Source: an uncultured Prevotellaceae bacterium (GTDB taxonomy: Bacteria; Bacteroidota; Bacteroidia; Bacteroidales; Bacteroidaceae). From it: a DNA stretch of 15,692 bases. Where the stretch lies: positions 1-15,692 of the forward strand of contig CALZOH010000052.1 of the NCBI GenBank assembly GCA_945827465.1, written 5' to 3'. Made by a program: the position numbers and the translations under genes. This document shows, one piece after another, positions 7,405-15,472 of this stretch (positions are counted from its first letter, which is position 1; every line of letters starts with the position of its first letter). A model generated the notes under the pieces. That model was given only the letters and a program-made list of their open reading frames with translations. It did not search any database and was not told where the DNA came from.

Positions 7405-8886
7405 ATGAATGCAATGACAAAGATGAAATTAAACATCGCGGCCCATGTGGCTTGTTTTGGACTGAGTGTCGCAGCTTTGTTTGTCGGTATCAGCGAGATG
7501 CGCGCTAATGCGCCGGTTGAGGTTAATGTTCCGAAAAACAGTTCCGTTAATGCACCGTCAGGTTTAGTTGATTTGACGGGAGCTGCTGAGAGTGCGGTCA
7601 ATAGTGTGGTATATATTAAGGTTACCCAAAATACTCAAATTCAGCAGAGCGTTGAATCTCGTTCTCCTTGGGATGATTTCTTTGGTGACTTTTTTGGTAA
7701 TGGTGGCAGTCGTCAGCAACCTCGCGTCAGAAAAGGTTCTGGCTCAGGCGTCATCATTTCTTCCGATGGATATATCGTTACCAATAATCATGTAGTGGAG
7801 AAAGCCGATGAAATCACGGTGAAACTTAACGACAATCGTGAGTTCAAGGGCCGTATCATCGGTACCGATAAGAATTCTGATTTGGCTCTCGTTAAGATCG
7901 AAGCCAACAATCTACCGGCAATTTCCATTGGCGATAGTGATAAATTGAAATTGGGTGAATGGGTGTTGGCTGTAGGTAATCCGTTTAATCTGACCAGTAC
8001 GGTTACTGCTGGTATCGTTAGTGCTAAAGCACGCAGTCTGTACGCCAATGGTGTAGAGTCATTCATCCAGACCGATGCAGCCATCAATCAAGGTAATTCG
8101 GGTGGTGCTTTGGTGAATGCTAAGGGTGAATTAGTGGGTATTAACGCTATGCTTTATTCACAAACGGGTTCTTATTCAGGTTATGGCTTTGCCATTCCAA
8201 CTACCATTATGAATAAGGTTGTATCTGACTTAAAGGCTTATGGTACCGTTCAACGTGCTGTTATCGGTATTGTAGGAACTGACGTTATTAATTATATTGA
8301 CGTTGAAAAAGACAAAGGTAAAGAAGTTGATCTAGGTGTCAATGAAGGTGTATATGTTAATGAAGTACCCGCTGACGGTGCTGCTTCTGAGGCTGGCATA
8401 GAACCGGGTGATGTTATCACGGCTGTTGATGCAGTAAAGGTTACCAAGATGGCAGAACTTCAGGAAGAACTCATCAAACATAAGCTGGGTGACAAAGTGA
8501 CGATTACCTATGTGCGTAACAAGAAATCCAACAAAAAGACCTTAACCTTGCGTAATGAACAAGGTACAACCGAAAAGGTAACCGAAGTTTATCCGAATAG
8601 CTTAGGTGTGGTTCTTAAACCGGTGCCGGCAGAGATGAAGCGTGAGTTGGCCCTTAATGGTGGTCTACTTGTTAGCGCTGTTACCAATGGCAAGATGAAG
8701 GATGCCGGTGTCACGAAAGGTGTCATTATTCTTGAAGTCAATAACAAGAAGGTAAATACCGTTGAAGAGTTCCAGGAAATTGTGAAAGTCGCTAATATGA
8801 GTACTGATAGAGTTCTGCTCATTCGTGCAAAATCGCAGAGTGGTCGCAACTTGGCGTTTGCTGTAGAACTTGGCGAATCTAAGTAA
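7405..8886 (+). CDS. htrA: Periplasmic serine protease/chaperone of the HtrA/DegP family
   Basis: A 493-residue envelope quality-control protease that degrades misfolded periplasmic proteins. An N-terminal signal sequence (about residues 7-36) is followed by a trypsin-like domain with the full catalytic triad: H129 (NNHVVE), D159 (SDLALVKI) and S232 (NQGNSGGALV). A glycine- and aromatic-rich segment, SPWDDFFGDFFGNGG (about 85-99), resembles the LA loop of DegP. Two PDZ domains follow (about 286-385 and 396-492). The length matches the two-PDZ DegP class. The frame is open from a TTG at 7348, but that lies inside the promoter; ATG 7405 is preferred, with ATG 7414 and 7423 also possible. It is transcribed alone, with its own promoter and terminator, and may also receive input from the sigma-54-like element upstream. 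Confidence 0.96.
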   Translation: MNAMTKMKLNIAAHVACFGLSVAALFVGISEMRANAPVEVNVPKNSSVNAPSGLVDLTGAAESAVNSVVYIKVTQNTQIQQSVESRSPWDDFFGDFFGNGGSRQQPRVRKGSGSGVIISSDGYIVTNNHVVEKADEITVKLNDNREFKGRIIGTDKNSDLALVKIEANNLPAISIGDSDKLKLGEWVLAVGNPFNLTSTVTAGIVSAKARSLYANGVESFIQTDAAINQGNSGGALVNAKGELVGINAMLYSQTGSYSGYGFAIPTTIMNKVVSDLKAYGTVQRAVIGIVGTDVINYIDVEKDKGKEVDLGVNEGVYVNEVPADGAASEAGIEPGDVITAVDAVKVTKMAELQEELIKHKLGDKVTITYVRNKKSNKKTLTLRNEQGTTEKVTEVYPNSLGVVLKPVPAEMKRELALNGGLLVSAVTNGKMKDAGVTKGVIILEVNNKKVNTVEEFQEIVKVANMSTDRVLLIRAKSQSGRNLAFAVELGESK

Positions 8887-8912
8887 TCATTAGAACTTTT
8901 AATATTCATAAT

Positions 8913-8945
8913 AGGCTGTACTGATTTTTTCAGTGCAGCCTTTTT
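8913..8945 (+). terminator. Intrinsic terminator of htrA
   Basis: AGGCTGTACTGA (8913-8924) pairs over 12 bp, with one G-U pair, with TCAGTGCAGCCT (8930-8941). The loop is five T residues and a T-run follows to 8945. It starts 26 bases after the htrA stop codon. Confidence 0.9.
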
Positions 8946-9075
8946 CCCAAAAATAGGGTGGGGTGATATATCATTGTGTCATGTCGTTTGAACTTTTTTT
9001 GGCAAAGAAGCTCAAACTATATTCTTTGAAAGGCTTTTATTCTGCGATAGATAAGGAAATGAACTAAATATTTGT

Positions 9076-9083
9076 TAACTTTG
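9076..9083 (+). promoter_or_regulatory. -7 box of the nqr operon promoter
   Basis: TAACTTTG fits the Bacteroidota -7 consensus and is identical to the -7 box of the EPS operon. No convincing TTTG or TTG lies 19-21 bases upstream, so the -33 element is poor and an activator may help. Transcription would start near 9090, 30 bases before ATG 9120. Confidence 0.6.
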
Positions 9084-9119
9084 CAGGAAAATATAGTAAA
9101 ACAAATCGCCAATATGCCT

Positions 9120-10469
9120 ATGGCAAAAGAAATCAAACTTCGTAAAGGATTGGATATCCGCTTGAAGGGTGTAGCCAATCCTGTCAAGAAAAAGCCTACT
9201 ACACAAAAGGTGTTTGCCGTTGTCCCGGATGATTTCTATGGAATCAAACCCAAAGTGACAGTTCATGAGGGTGATAAAGTCCTGGTGGGTGATGCTCTCT
9301 TTGTTAGTAAGCAGAATGAGGAATTAAAAGTGGTTTCTCCGGTGAGTGGTGTCATTGAACGCATCAATCGAGGTGAGAGACGTAAGGTGCTGAGCATTGA
9401 AATAGTATCTGATGGGAAACAGGAAGCCAAAGATTTTGGTAAGAAAAGTGTACAAGACATGGATGCGGCTTCCGTAAAAGCATTCTTATTGGAAACCGGT
9501 ATGTTTGCCTTCATGAAAATGCGTCCCTATGATGTTACGGCTGTACCGACTGATGAACCCAAGGCTATATTTGTATCAGCCTTCAGTAAGATGCCGCTCA
9601 GTGCTGACTTTAGCTTTGTAGTGAAAGGACAGGAAACGTGTTTCCTAAAGGGCTTGGAAGCTTTATCTAAGATAGCAAAAGTCTATTTGGGTATTTCTCC
9701 TGAACAAAAAGGTCTTTTCGATTCTGTTTCAAAGGATGTTGAAGTCACCATCTTTGATGGACCGAATCCTTCAGGTAATGTCGGTGTGCAGATTAATCAC
9801 CTTTCTCCGGTGAACAAAGGAGAGGTGGTTTGGACCATTGGTGCTGAAGAGGTCATCTTTATTGGTAGAGTCGTTTTGACCGGAAAGGTGGACTTGACTC
9901 GTACTATTGCCGTGGCTGGTTCGGAGGTGAAGGAGCCGGTATATGTGGATACGCCCATTGGTATAGCTGTCAAGGATTTGTTGGCTGGGAATCTAAAGAA
10001 ACAAGATCACGTTCGCATCATCAACGGAAATCCTTTGGTGGGAAGCAAAACTAACATCGATGGTTATTTGGGTGCAAAGGTTACCGAGGTGTGCGTAATA
10101 CCTGAAGGTGACGATATTGATGAGGTACTTGGATGGATTCGCCCGCGTTTCAATCAATTTTCTGTGAATCGTTCTTATTTTAGTTGGCTTCAAGGTAAGA
10201 AATCTTATGATTTGGATGCTCGCATCAAAGGCGGACAGCGTCATATCATTATGAGTGGCGAATACGATCGCGTCTTCCCGATGGATATCTTTGCCGGGTA
10301 TCTGATCAAAGCCATTTTGGTAGGTGATATCGATCGGATGGAGCAATTGGGTATTTATGAAGTGGCTCCCGAAGACTTTGCAGTGGCTGAATTTGTTGAT
10401 TCTTCTAAATTGGAATTGCAACGCATCGTTCGCGAAGGGTTGGATATGCTCCGTAAAGAAATGTCTTAA
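9120..10469 (+). CDS. nqrA: Na+-translocating NADH:quinone reductase subunit A
   Basis: A 449-residue peripheral subunit of the sodium-pumping NADH:quinone oxidoreductase, on the cytoplasmic side of the inner membrane, linked to quinone binding. The N-terminus has the family opening IKLRKGLDIRLKG. It is followed by a barrel-sandwich-like region with FVSKQNEELKVVSPVSGVI and a Rossmann-like central part. The length agrees with NqrA of other bacteria. The frame is open from a TTG at 9072, but that lies upstream of the -7 box; ATG 9120 (MAKEIKLRKG) matches the usual start of the family, with ATG 9114 as an alternative. It is the first gene of the operon, with 13 bases to nqrB. Confidence 0.96.
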   Translation: MAKEIKLRKGLDIRLKGVANPVKKKPTTQKVFAVVPDDFYGIKPKVTVHEGDKVLVGDALFVSKQNEELKVVSPVSGVIERINRGERRKVLSIEIVSDGKQEAKDFGKKSVQDMDAASVKAFLLETGMFAFMKMRPYDVTAVPTDEPKAIFVSAFSKMPLSADFSFVVKGQETCFLKGLEALSKIAKVYLGISPEQKGLFDSVSKDVEVTIFDGPNPSGNVGVQINHLSPVNKGEVVWTIGAEEVIFIGRVVLTGKVDLTRTIAVAGSEVKEPVYVDTPIGIAVKDLLAGNLKKQDHVRIINGNPLVGSKTNIDGYLGAKVTEVCVIPEGDDIDEVLGWIRPRFNQFSVNRSYFSWLQGKKSYDLDARIKGGQRHIIMSGEYDRVFPMDIFAGYLIKAILVGDIDRMEQLGIYEVAPEDFAVAEFVDSSKLELQRIVREGLDMLRKEMS

Positions 10470-10482
10470 AGCGTAGAGAAGT

Positions 10483-11640
10483 ATGAGTAATATTATAAAG
10501 AAATATTTTGATAAAATCCGTCCCAATTTTGAGGAGGGAGGAAAGTTGCAATCCCTTCATTCTGTGTTTGAAGGTATGGAGACCTTCCTGCTGATACCCA
10601 ATAGTACGGCATCGAATGGCGTCAGCATCCACGATTCCATTGATTCTAAGAGAATCATGTCGATGGTGGTGATCGCTTTGATCCCGGCTTTGCTCTTTGG
10701 TATGTACAATATCGGTTATCAGAATTATCTGGCTGCCGGCGTAGAGGGTTCTTTCATAGAAATGTTTGCCTATGGTTTCCTGCAGCTGTTGCCCAAGATT
10801 GTGGTTTCCTATTTGGTAGGATTGGGTATAGAGTTCATCTTTGCCCAAGTGAAGCATGAAGAAATTCAAGAAGGTTATTTGGTGACCGGATTAATGATGC
10901 CTTTGATTCTCCCCATTAACTGTCCTCTTTGGATGATGGCCATTGCAATTGCCTTTAGTGTCATCCTTGTCAAGGAACTCTTTGGCGGTACGGGCATGAA
11001 TATCTTCAATGTGGCATTGGCTGCCCGTGCTTTCCTGTTCTTTTCTTATCCTACCAAAATGTCGGGTGATGCTGTTTGGATTGCCAACAATCAAATCTTT
11101 GGTTTGGGTAATACGTTGCCCGATACCTATACGCAGGCCACTCCGTTAGGCGTTGTAGGTGGCGGAAGCGACATCACTACTTCATTGCAAGATATGGTAG
11201 TGGGCTTAATTCCCGGTAGTGTGGGTGAAACCAGCGTCATTGCCATTGCAATTGGTGCTGTCATCTTGCTGTGGACGGGTATTGCTAGTTGGAAAACGAT
11301 GTTGAGTGTATTCGTAGGAGGCGCTCTGACAGCTTGGGCTTTTTCTGTGTTGGATATGACTCCGATTACCTGGTATGAGCATCTTTTCTTGGGTGGTTTC
11401 TGCTTTGGTGCCGTCTTTATGGCTACCGATCCGGTTACCAGTGCGCGTACCGAGACCGGAAAATACATCTATGGCTTCCTCATCGGATTCTTTGCCATCC
11501 TCATCCGTGTGCTCAATCCGGGTTATCCCGAGGGTATGATGTTGGCCATTTTGTTGATGAATATTTTTGCAGCACTGATTGACTACTTTGTTGTAGATCA
11601 CAACATCAGCATGCGTGCCAAACGTACAATTAAAAAGTAA
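10483..11640 (+). CDS. nqrB: Na+-translocating NADH:quinone reductase subunit B
   Basis: A 385-residue membrane subunit with about ten predicted helices; in the family it carries riboflavin and a covalently bound FMN and forms part of the sodium path. The FMN threonine expected in an S/T-G-A-T motif corresponds to T220, but here the motif reads T-Q-A-T followed by PLG, with glutamine replacing glycine. Conserved segments include KELFGGTGMNIFNVALAARAFLFFSYP and FMATDPVTSARTETGKYIYG, the latter a strong NqrB/RnfD signature. Length is slightly below that of the Vibrio protein. It begins 13 bases after nqrA and ends 16 bases before nqrC. The identity is secure; flavinylation at the altered motif is inferred. 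Confidence 0.96.
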   Translation: MSNIIKKYFDKIRPNFEEGGKLQSLHSVFEGMETFLLIPNSTASNGVSIHDSIDSKRIMSMVVIALIPALLFGMYNIGYQNYLAAGVEGSFIEMFAYGFLQLLPKIVVSYLVGLGIEFIFAQVKHEEIQEGYLVTGLMMPLILPINCPLWMMAIAIAFSVILVKELFGGTGMNIFNVALAARAFLFFSYPTKMSGDAVWIANNQIFGLGNTLPDTYTQATPLGVVGGGSDITTSLQDMVVGLIPGSVGETSVIAIAIGAVILLWTGIASWKTMLSVFVGGALTAWAFSVLDMTPITWYEHLFLGGFCFGAVFMATDPVTSARTETGKYIYGFLIGFFAILIRVLNPGYPEGMMLAILLMNIFAALIDYFVVDHNISMRAKRTIKK

Positions 11641-11643
11641 TAT

Positions 11644-11650
11644 AAGGAGA
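11644..11650 (+). promoter_or_regulatory. Shine-Dalgarno sequence of nqrC
   Basis: AAGGAGA lies six bases before ATG 11657 and fixes that start over the in-frame ATG at 11615 inside nqrB. It is notable because most genes in this window have no clear Shine-Dalgarno sequence, as is usual in Bacteroidota. Confidence 0.7.
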
Positions 11651-11656
11651 AAGAGT

Positions 11657-12370
11657 ATGAATACAAACAATAATACCTACACCATTGTATATGCCTCATT
11701 GGTTGTGATCGTGGTAGCTTTCCTGTTGGCATTCGTCTCGAAAGTACTTGAGCCGCAGTCGTTGGCCAATGAACGCATTGACAAGAAAAAGCAAATCCTC
11801 GCTTCGCTCAACGTTCGCGACGTGCCCAATAGTGATGTGGAATCAAAGTACGAAGAGTTGGTCCTTCAGGATATGATTGTCGACGTTAACGGCCAGGTAG
11901 TAGCCGAAGGTAACAATCACGACAAAGACGGCTTTGCACTTTCAATGAAGGAAATCTCCCCCGAGAAGTTGCCCATCTACGTTTGTCAGGTTTCGCCCGG
12001 CAAAGATGGCAAGAAGTTCGTCTTTCCCTTAATTGGTAAGGGACTCTGGGGAAGTATCTGGGGATATATTGCGCTCAATAGTGATTTGCGCACAGTTTAT
12101 GGGACCTATTTCTCTCACCAAAGTGAAACGGCCGGTTTGGGCGCCCGCATTACGGAGTTGGCTTTCCAGAATCAGTTCGTAGGCAAGGTGATTTCCAAAG
12201 ATGGGTCGCAGGATATCGACCTTACCGTTGTCAAAAGTGGTCGTGTGCAGGATACTGCGGTTGAGTGCGACGGCATCACCGGTGCCACCCTCACTTGCAA
12301 CGGCGTAAGCGATATGCTTCATGACTGTTTGAGTAATTATAAGAATTATCTGAAATTTGATGAGAAGTAA
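11657..12370 (+). CDS. nqrC: Na+-translocating NADH:quinone reductase subunit C
   Basis: A 237-residue subunit with one N-terminal membrane helix (about residues 8-31) and a periplasmic FMN-binding domain. The covalent FMN site is the threonine T211 in DGITGATLT, a full match to the D-x-x-S/T-G-A-T motif modified by the flavin transferase ApbE. GLWGSIWGY and ETAGLGARI are further FMN-domain signatures. The start at 11657 is supported by the Shine-Dalgarno sequence just upstream. It lies two bases before nqrD. No apbE gene is present in the window, so the transferase must be encoded elsewhere. Confidence 0.96.
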   Translation: MNTNNNTYTIVYASLVVIVVAFLLAFVSKVLEPQSLANERIDKKKQILASLNVRDVPNSDVESKYEELVLQDMIVDVNGQVVAEGNNHDKDGFALSMKEISPEKLPIYVCQVSPGKDGKKFVFPLIGKGLWGSIWGYIALNSDLRTVYGTYFSHQSETAGLGARITELAFQNQFVGKVISKDGSQDIDLTVVKSGRVQDTAVECDGITGATLTCNGVSDMLHDCLSNYKNYLKFDEK

Positions 12371-12372
12371 GT

Positions 12373-13002
12373 ATGAGCAAAATGTTTTCAAAAGATAATC
12401 GGGAAGCTTTTTTCAACGCCCTTAATTTCAACAATCCTATCGCAGCCCAAGTCTTGGGTATCTGTTCTGCCCTTGCAGTAACATCGCAGTTGAAGCCGGC
12501 CATCGTGATGAGCTTCTGCGTGACTTGTATCGTAGCCCTCAGCAATGTCATCATCTCGCTGATTCGCAAAACCATTCCCAATCGTATACGTATCATCATT
12601 CAGTTGGTGGTCGTAGCGGCCCTTGTAACAATCGTCAGCATCCTCTTGAAAGCTGTCGCTTACGACGTGAGTGTGCAGTTGTCGGTTTATGTCGGATTGA
12701 TCATTACCAATTGTATCCTGATGGGACGCCTTGAGGCTTTCGCTATGATGAACGGTCCTTGGAGCAGTTTCCTCGATGGTATTGGCAATGGATTAGGTTA
12801 TGCCGCCTTCCTTATTTCCGTGGGTTTCGTTCGCGAATTGTTCGGAAGCGGTTGCCTCTTTGGTGTAAAGATTATACCCGACTGTGTTTATTCCTGGGGA
12901 TATGTCGACAACGGAATGATGACCATGCCCGCCATGGCCTTGATCATCTTGGGTTGCCTCATAGCCCTTCATCGTTATCTGAATAAGAATAAGGACATCT
13001 AA
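12373..13002 (+). CDS. nqrD: Na+-translocating NADH:quinone reductase subunit D
   Basis: A 209-residue integral membrane subunit of about six helices. In the family, NqrD and NqrE form an inverted pair holding an intramembrane [2Fe-2S] cluster. The two NqrD cysteines are C31 (LGICSAL) and C114 (ITNCILMGR), which correspond in position to those of the Vibrio protein. The segment RLEAFAM and the FVRELFGSG segment are typical of NqrD/RnfE. The start codon lies two bases after the nqrC stop, and nqrE follows after 11 bases. Confidence 0.96.
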   Translation: MSKMFSKDNREAFFNALNFNNPIAAQVLGICSALAVTSQLKPAIVMSFCVTCIVALSNVIISLIRKTIPNRIRIIIQLVVVAALVTIVSILLKAVAYDVSVQLSVYVGLIITNCILMGRLEAFAMMNGPWSSFLDGIGNGLGYAAFLISVGFVRELFGSGCLFGVKIIPDCVYSWGYVDNGMMTMPAMALIILGCLIALHRYLNKNKDI

Positions 13003-13013
13003 GAAAAGTAACT

Positions 13014-13634
13014 ATGGAGCAGACATTAAGTTTATTTATAAGGTCCATCTTTGTGGACAACATGATATTCGCGTCATTTTTGGGCATGTGTTCCTATTTG
13101 GCCGTATCTAAGAATGTAAAAACCTCATTTGGTCTGGGCGTAGCCGTCATCTTTGTGTTGATGGTAACAGTGCCCATCAATTACCTGCTTCAGGTAAAAG
13201 TGCTCAGCGGAGGTATCGGCGGATATGACCTTTCATATCTTTCGTTCATCCTCTTCATCGCTGTCATTGCCGGTATCACTCAGTTAGTAGAAATGTTGGT
13301 AGAGCGCTTCTCTCCTTCACTCTATAGTGCATTGGGAATATTTCTGCCTTTGATAGCCGTCAATTGTGCCATTATGGGTGCATCCCTCTTCATGCAGCAG
13401 CGCATCGAGATGGCTCCTACCAGTTCTCAGTATATTGGTGGCATCGGCGATGCTCTTGTTTATGCCTTTGGTTCAGGCATCGGATGGCTCTTAGCCATTG
13501 TCGGTCTGGCCGCAATTCGTGAAAAGATGGCCTACACCATCGTGCCGAAACCTTTCCAAGGATTAGGCATCACCTTCATCACCGTTGGTTTGATGGCAAT
13601 GGCATTCATGTGTTTCTCTGGTTTGAAAATATAA
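13014..13634 (+). CDS. nqrE: Na+-translocating NADH:quinone reductase subunit E
   Basis: A 206-residue integral membrane subunit with about six helices, homologous to RnfA. It supplies the other half of the intramembrane [2Fe-2S] site, with C26 (FLGMCSYLAV) and C118 (VNCAIMGASLF). The N-terminus (LFIRSIFVDNMIFASFLGMC) and the AIREKM segment near the C-terminus are family signatures. It is placed 11 bases after nqrD and 4 bases before nqrF, so translation is probably coupled. Confidence 0.96.
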   Translation: MEQTLSLFIRSIFVDNMIFASFLGMCSYLAVSKNVKTSFGLGVAVIFVLMVTVPINYLLQVKVLSGGIGGYDLSYLSFILFIAVIAGITQLVEMLVERFSPSLYSALGIFLPLIAVNCAIMGASLFMQQRIEMAPTSSQYIGGIGDALVYAFGSGIGWLLAIVGLAAIREKMAYTIVPKPFQGLGITFITVGLMAMAFMCFSGLKI

Positions 13635-13638
13635 GAAA

Positions 13639-14910
13639 ATGGATTATACATATATCATAGCGAGCATCGTTGTTTTCTGGGTCATCATCTTGGTCTTGGT
13701 CACTGTTCTGTTGGTAGCGAAGAAGTATCTTTTGCCCAGCGGTAAGGTCAATGTAACCATCAATGGAAAGAAAACCATCGAAGTAAATCAAGGCGGCAGC
13801 CTGTTGTCCACCCTTTCTGAAAACGGCATTTATCTCCCTTCAGCTTGCGGAGGAAAAGGCTCTTGTGGACAATGCAAGTGTCAGGTACCGGCAGGTGGTG
13901 GCGAAATATTAGACGTGGAGAAACAACACTTCTCCCGCAAGCAGGTACTCGATCACTATCGCTTGGGTTGTCAGTGTAAAGTCAAAGGCGATTTGGAAAT
14001 TTCCGTGCCCGACTCCGTCATGGGCGTGAAAGAGTGGGAGTGTACAGTCATCAGTAATAAAAACGTAAGTTCTTTTATCAAAGAATTCATCGTAGCCCTT
14101 CCTCCGGGCGAGCACATGGACTTTGTTCCCGGTTCGTATGCACAAATCAAGATTCCTGCTTACGACACCATCGACTACGACAAGGATTTCGACAAGAACG
14201 ACATTGGTGAAGAGTACATCTCTTCATGGGAAAAATTCAACATCTTCTCGTTGAAGGCTCACAATCCCGAAGATACCATACGTGCTTATTCCATGGCTAA
14301 CTATCCCGCCGAGGGCGATCGCATCACCTTGACCGTGCGTATTGCAACCACTCCTTTCAAGCCTCGTCCGCAAGTTGGATTCCAGGATGTGCCCACCGGT
14401 ATAGCTTCATCTTATATCTTTAGTCGCAAACCTGGTGATAAAGTAATCATGAGTGGGCCTTATGGAGATTTCCATCCCATCTTCGACTCCAAGAAAGAAA
14501 TGATTTGGGTAGGCGGTGGTGCAGGAATGGCTCCGCTTCGTTCACAAATCATGCACATGCTGAAAACCTTGCACGTGCGCGATCGTGAAATGCACTACTT
14601 CTATGGTGCCCGCTCGTTGGGTGAAGCCTTCTTCTTGGAGGACTTCCACGCTTTGGAGAAAGAATATCCCAATTTCCATTTCCACTTGGCGCTCGACCGT
14701 CCCGATCCCGTAGCCGACGAAGCAGGAGTACCTTATACCGCAGGGTTTGTGCATGAAGTCATGTACAATACCTATCTAAAGGATCATGAAGCTCCTGAAG
14801 ACATCGAGTATTATATGTGCGGTCCTGGTCCGATGTCCAAAGCCGTAGAGCGCATGCTCGATTCGCTCGGCGTAGAGCCTGAGTCTATCATGTTCGACAA
14901 TTTTGGATAG
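13639..14910 (+). CDS. nqrF: Na+-translocating NADH:quinone reductase subunit F
   Basis: A 423-residue subunit that takes electrons from NADH. It has one N-terminal membrane helix (about residues 3-24) and a ferredoxin-like domain whose [2Fe-2S] ligands are C70, C76, C79 and C111, the same numbers as in the Vibrio cholerae protein. The FAD-binding motif RAYSMANYP begins at R215, with Y217 and S218. The NADH-binding GGGAGMAPLRS starts at G292, and the C-terminal CGPGPM and FDNFG segments close the reductase domain. It is the last gene of the operon and more GC-rich than nqrA (35 of 60 bases in the sample 14281-14340, against 25 of 60 at 9481-9540). A hairpin follows its stop codon. Confidence 0.97.
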   Translation: MDYTYIIASIVVFWVIILVLVTVLLVAKKYLLPSGKVNVTINGKKTIEVNQGGSLLSTLSENGIYLPSACGGKGSCGQCKCQVPAGGGEILDVEKQHFSRKQVLDHYRLGCQCKVKGDLEISVPDSVMGVKEWECTVISNKNVSSFIKEFIVALPPGEHMDFVPGSYAQIKIPAYDTIDYDKDFDKNDIGEEYISSWEKFNIFSLKAHNPEDTIRAYSMANYPAEGDRITLTVRIATTPFKPRPQVGFQDVPTGIASSYIFSRKPGDKVIMSGPYGDFHPIFDSKKEMIWVGGGAGMAPLRSQIMHMLKTLHVRDREMHYFYGARSLGEAFFLEDFHALEKEYPNFHFHLALDRPDPVADEAGVPYTAGFVHEVMYNTYLKDHEAPEDIEYYMCGPGPMSKAVERMLDSLGVEPESIMFDNFG

Positions 14911-14937
14911 CATTTAGCCAATCCATAATAGATTTTA

Positions 14938-14979
14938 GCCATATCAGGGTGCACCAGACCAAGGTGCACCCTGATTGGC
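14938..14979 (+). terminator. Long hairpin after nqrF, possible terminator
   Basis: ATCAGGGTGCACC (14943-14955) and GGTGCACCCTGAT (14963-14975) form a perfect 13-bp stem with a 7-base loop. Past a one-base bulge at 14942, GCCA (14938-14941) pairs with TGGC (14976-14979), giving 17 bp. It starts 28 bases after the nqrF stop. Only ATTTAT follows, not a full T-run. Each arm contains the self-complementary 8-mer GGTGCACC, so a double DNA-binding site is an alternative reading. Confidence 0.6.
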
Positions 14980-15115
14980 ATTTATCAACGTGTGGATACC
15001 TCCGCGAGATATGAATTGATGCTAAAACACTAACGTCAGTTGACAAACGTCTTTTATGTAGTAAAAAGTATCTTTGGCAGATTCTGCTCGCTCCCAATCG
15101 ATTTTCGCCGTAAAC

Positions 15116-15145
15116 TGTAGGGGCGTATTGCATACGCCCTCCATG
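15116..15145 (+). repeat. REP-like palindrome, copy 1
   Basis: TGTAGGGGCGTATTGCATACGCCCTCCATG in two parts: TGTA-GGGGCGTATTGC and ATACGCCCTCCATG. The core GGGCGTAT/ATACGCCC forms an 8-bp stem with loop TGC, directly preceded by the tetranucleotide GTAG, the layout of REP elements mobilised by RAYT transposases. It differs from copy 2 at one loop base. It is followed by TTCGCGAA, shared in part with copy 4. Confidence 0.8.
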
Positions 15146-15289
15146 TTCGCGAAGTTGCAATATATAATAAGGTAAATGCAAACGAAGTATTGCGGCGCGA
15201 CAGAACTGTGTTTCGTCGCCATGTTCACCGCAGACGTTTCGTTTTCGCCCACGTTTGGGATCGTTATATCCATGTTTTGAGCAAACAAG

Positions 15290-15319
15290 TGTAGGGGCGT
15301 ATCGCATACGCCCTCCATG
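15290..15319 (+). repeat. REP-like palindrome, copy 2
   Basis: The same 30-base unit as copy 1 except for loop CGC in place of TGC. Its first 25 bases (15290-15314) are the exact reverse complement of copy 3 (15402-15426). The tail diverges after CCATG. Confidence 0.82.
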
Positions 15320-15401
15320 GCGGCGAGAATGCACAGCGGATGATGGGAAACTATTCGCCACGTATAGTGCTGTTGCCGTTATTTCATGTTTGCCCAAGTG
15401 A

Positions 15402-15426
15402 AGGGCGTATGCGATACGCCCCTACA
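15402..15426 (-). repeat. REP-like palindrome, copy 3 (inverted)
   Basis: On the minus strand this reads TGTA followed by GGGGCGTATCGCATACGCCCT, identical to the first 25 bases of copy 2. With copy 2 it forms an inverted pair separated by 87 bases, the arrangement called a REPIN or BIME in other bacteria. Its minus-strand tail ends in AACATGA, as does the tail of copy 4. Confidence 0.82.
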
Positions 15427-15454
15427 CCTATTCGATGAAAAATGAACGTTTATC

Positions 15455-15472
15455 TCGCATACGCCCTCCATG
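15455..15472 (+). repeat. REP-like palindrome, copy 4 (3' half only)
   Basis: TCGCATACGCCCTCCATG matches the right-hand half of copy 2; the GTAGGGGCG half is missing. It is followed by TGCGCGAACATGA, similar to the sequence after copy 1. Confidence 0.7.

Noticed and set aside
8995..9014. TTTGGCAAAG upstream of nqrA as a sigma-54 site
   Set aside because: Ten bases after the GG pair the sequence is CA and not GC or GT, so the -12 element is missing.
10405..12599. Several minus-strand open frames of 100-150 codons opposite nqrB, nqrC and nqrD
   Set aside because: They are shadows of the well-identified plus-strand subunits.
14888..15397. Minus-strand open frame of 169 codons, and a 98-codon frame within it
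   Set aside because: They run through the nqrF end, the hairpin and the palindromic repeats; the sequence is low in protein-like character and the repeats explain the open frame.
15290..15426. MITE of 137 bp with 25-bp terminal inverted repeats
   Set aside because: No target-site duplication is visible at the ends, each arm is itself a hairpin, and further copies lie outside the supposed element; a REP-type reading fits better.
15116..15472. CRISPR array
   Set aside because: The repeats are in mixed orientation with unequal gaps (144 and 82 bases between the first three), the last copy is a half, and no cas genes are present.
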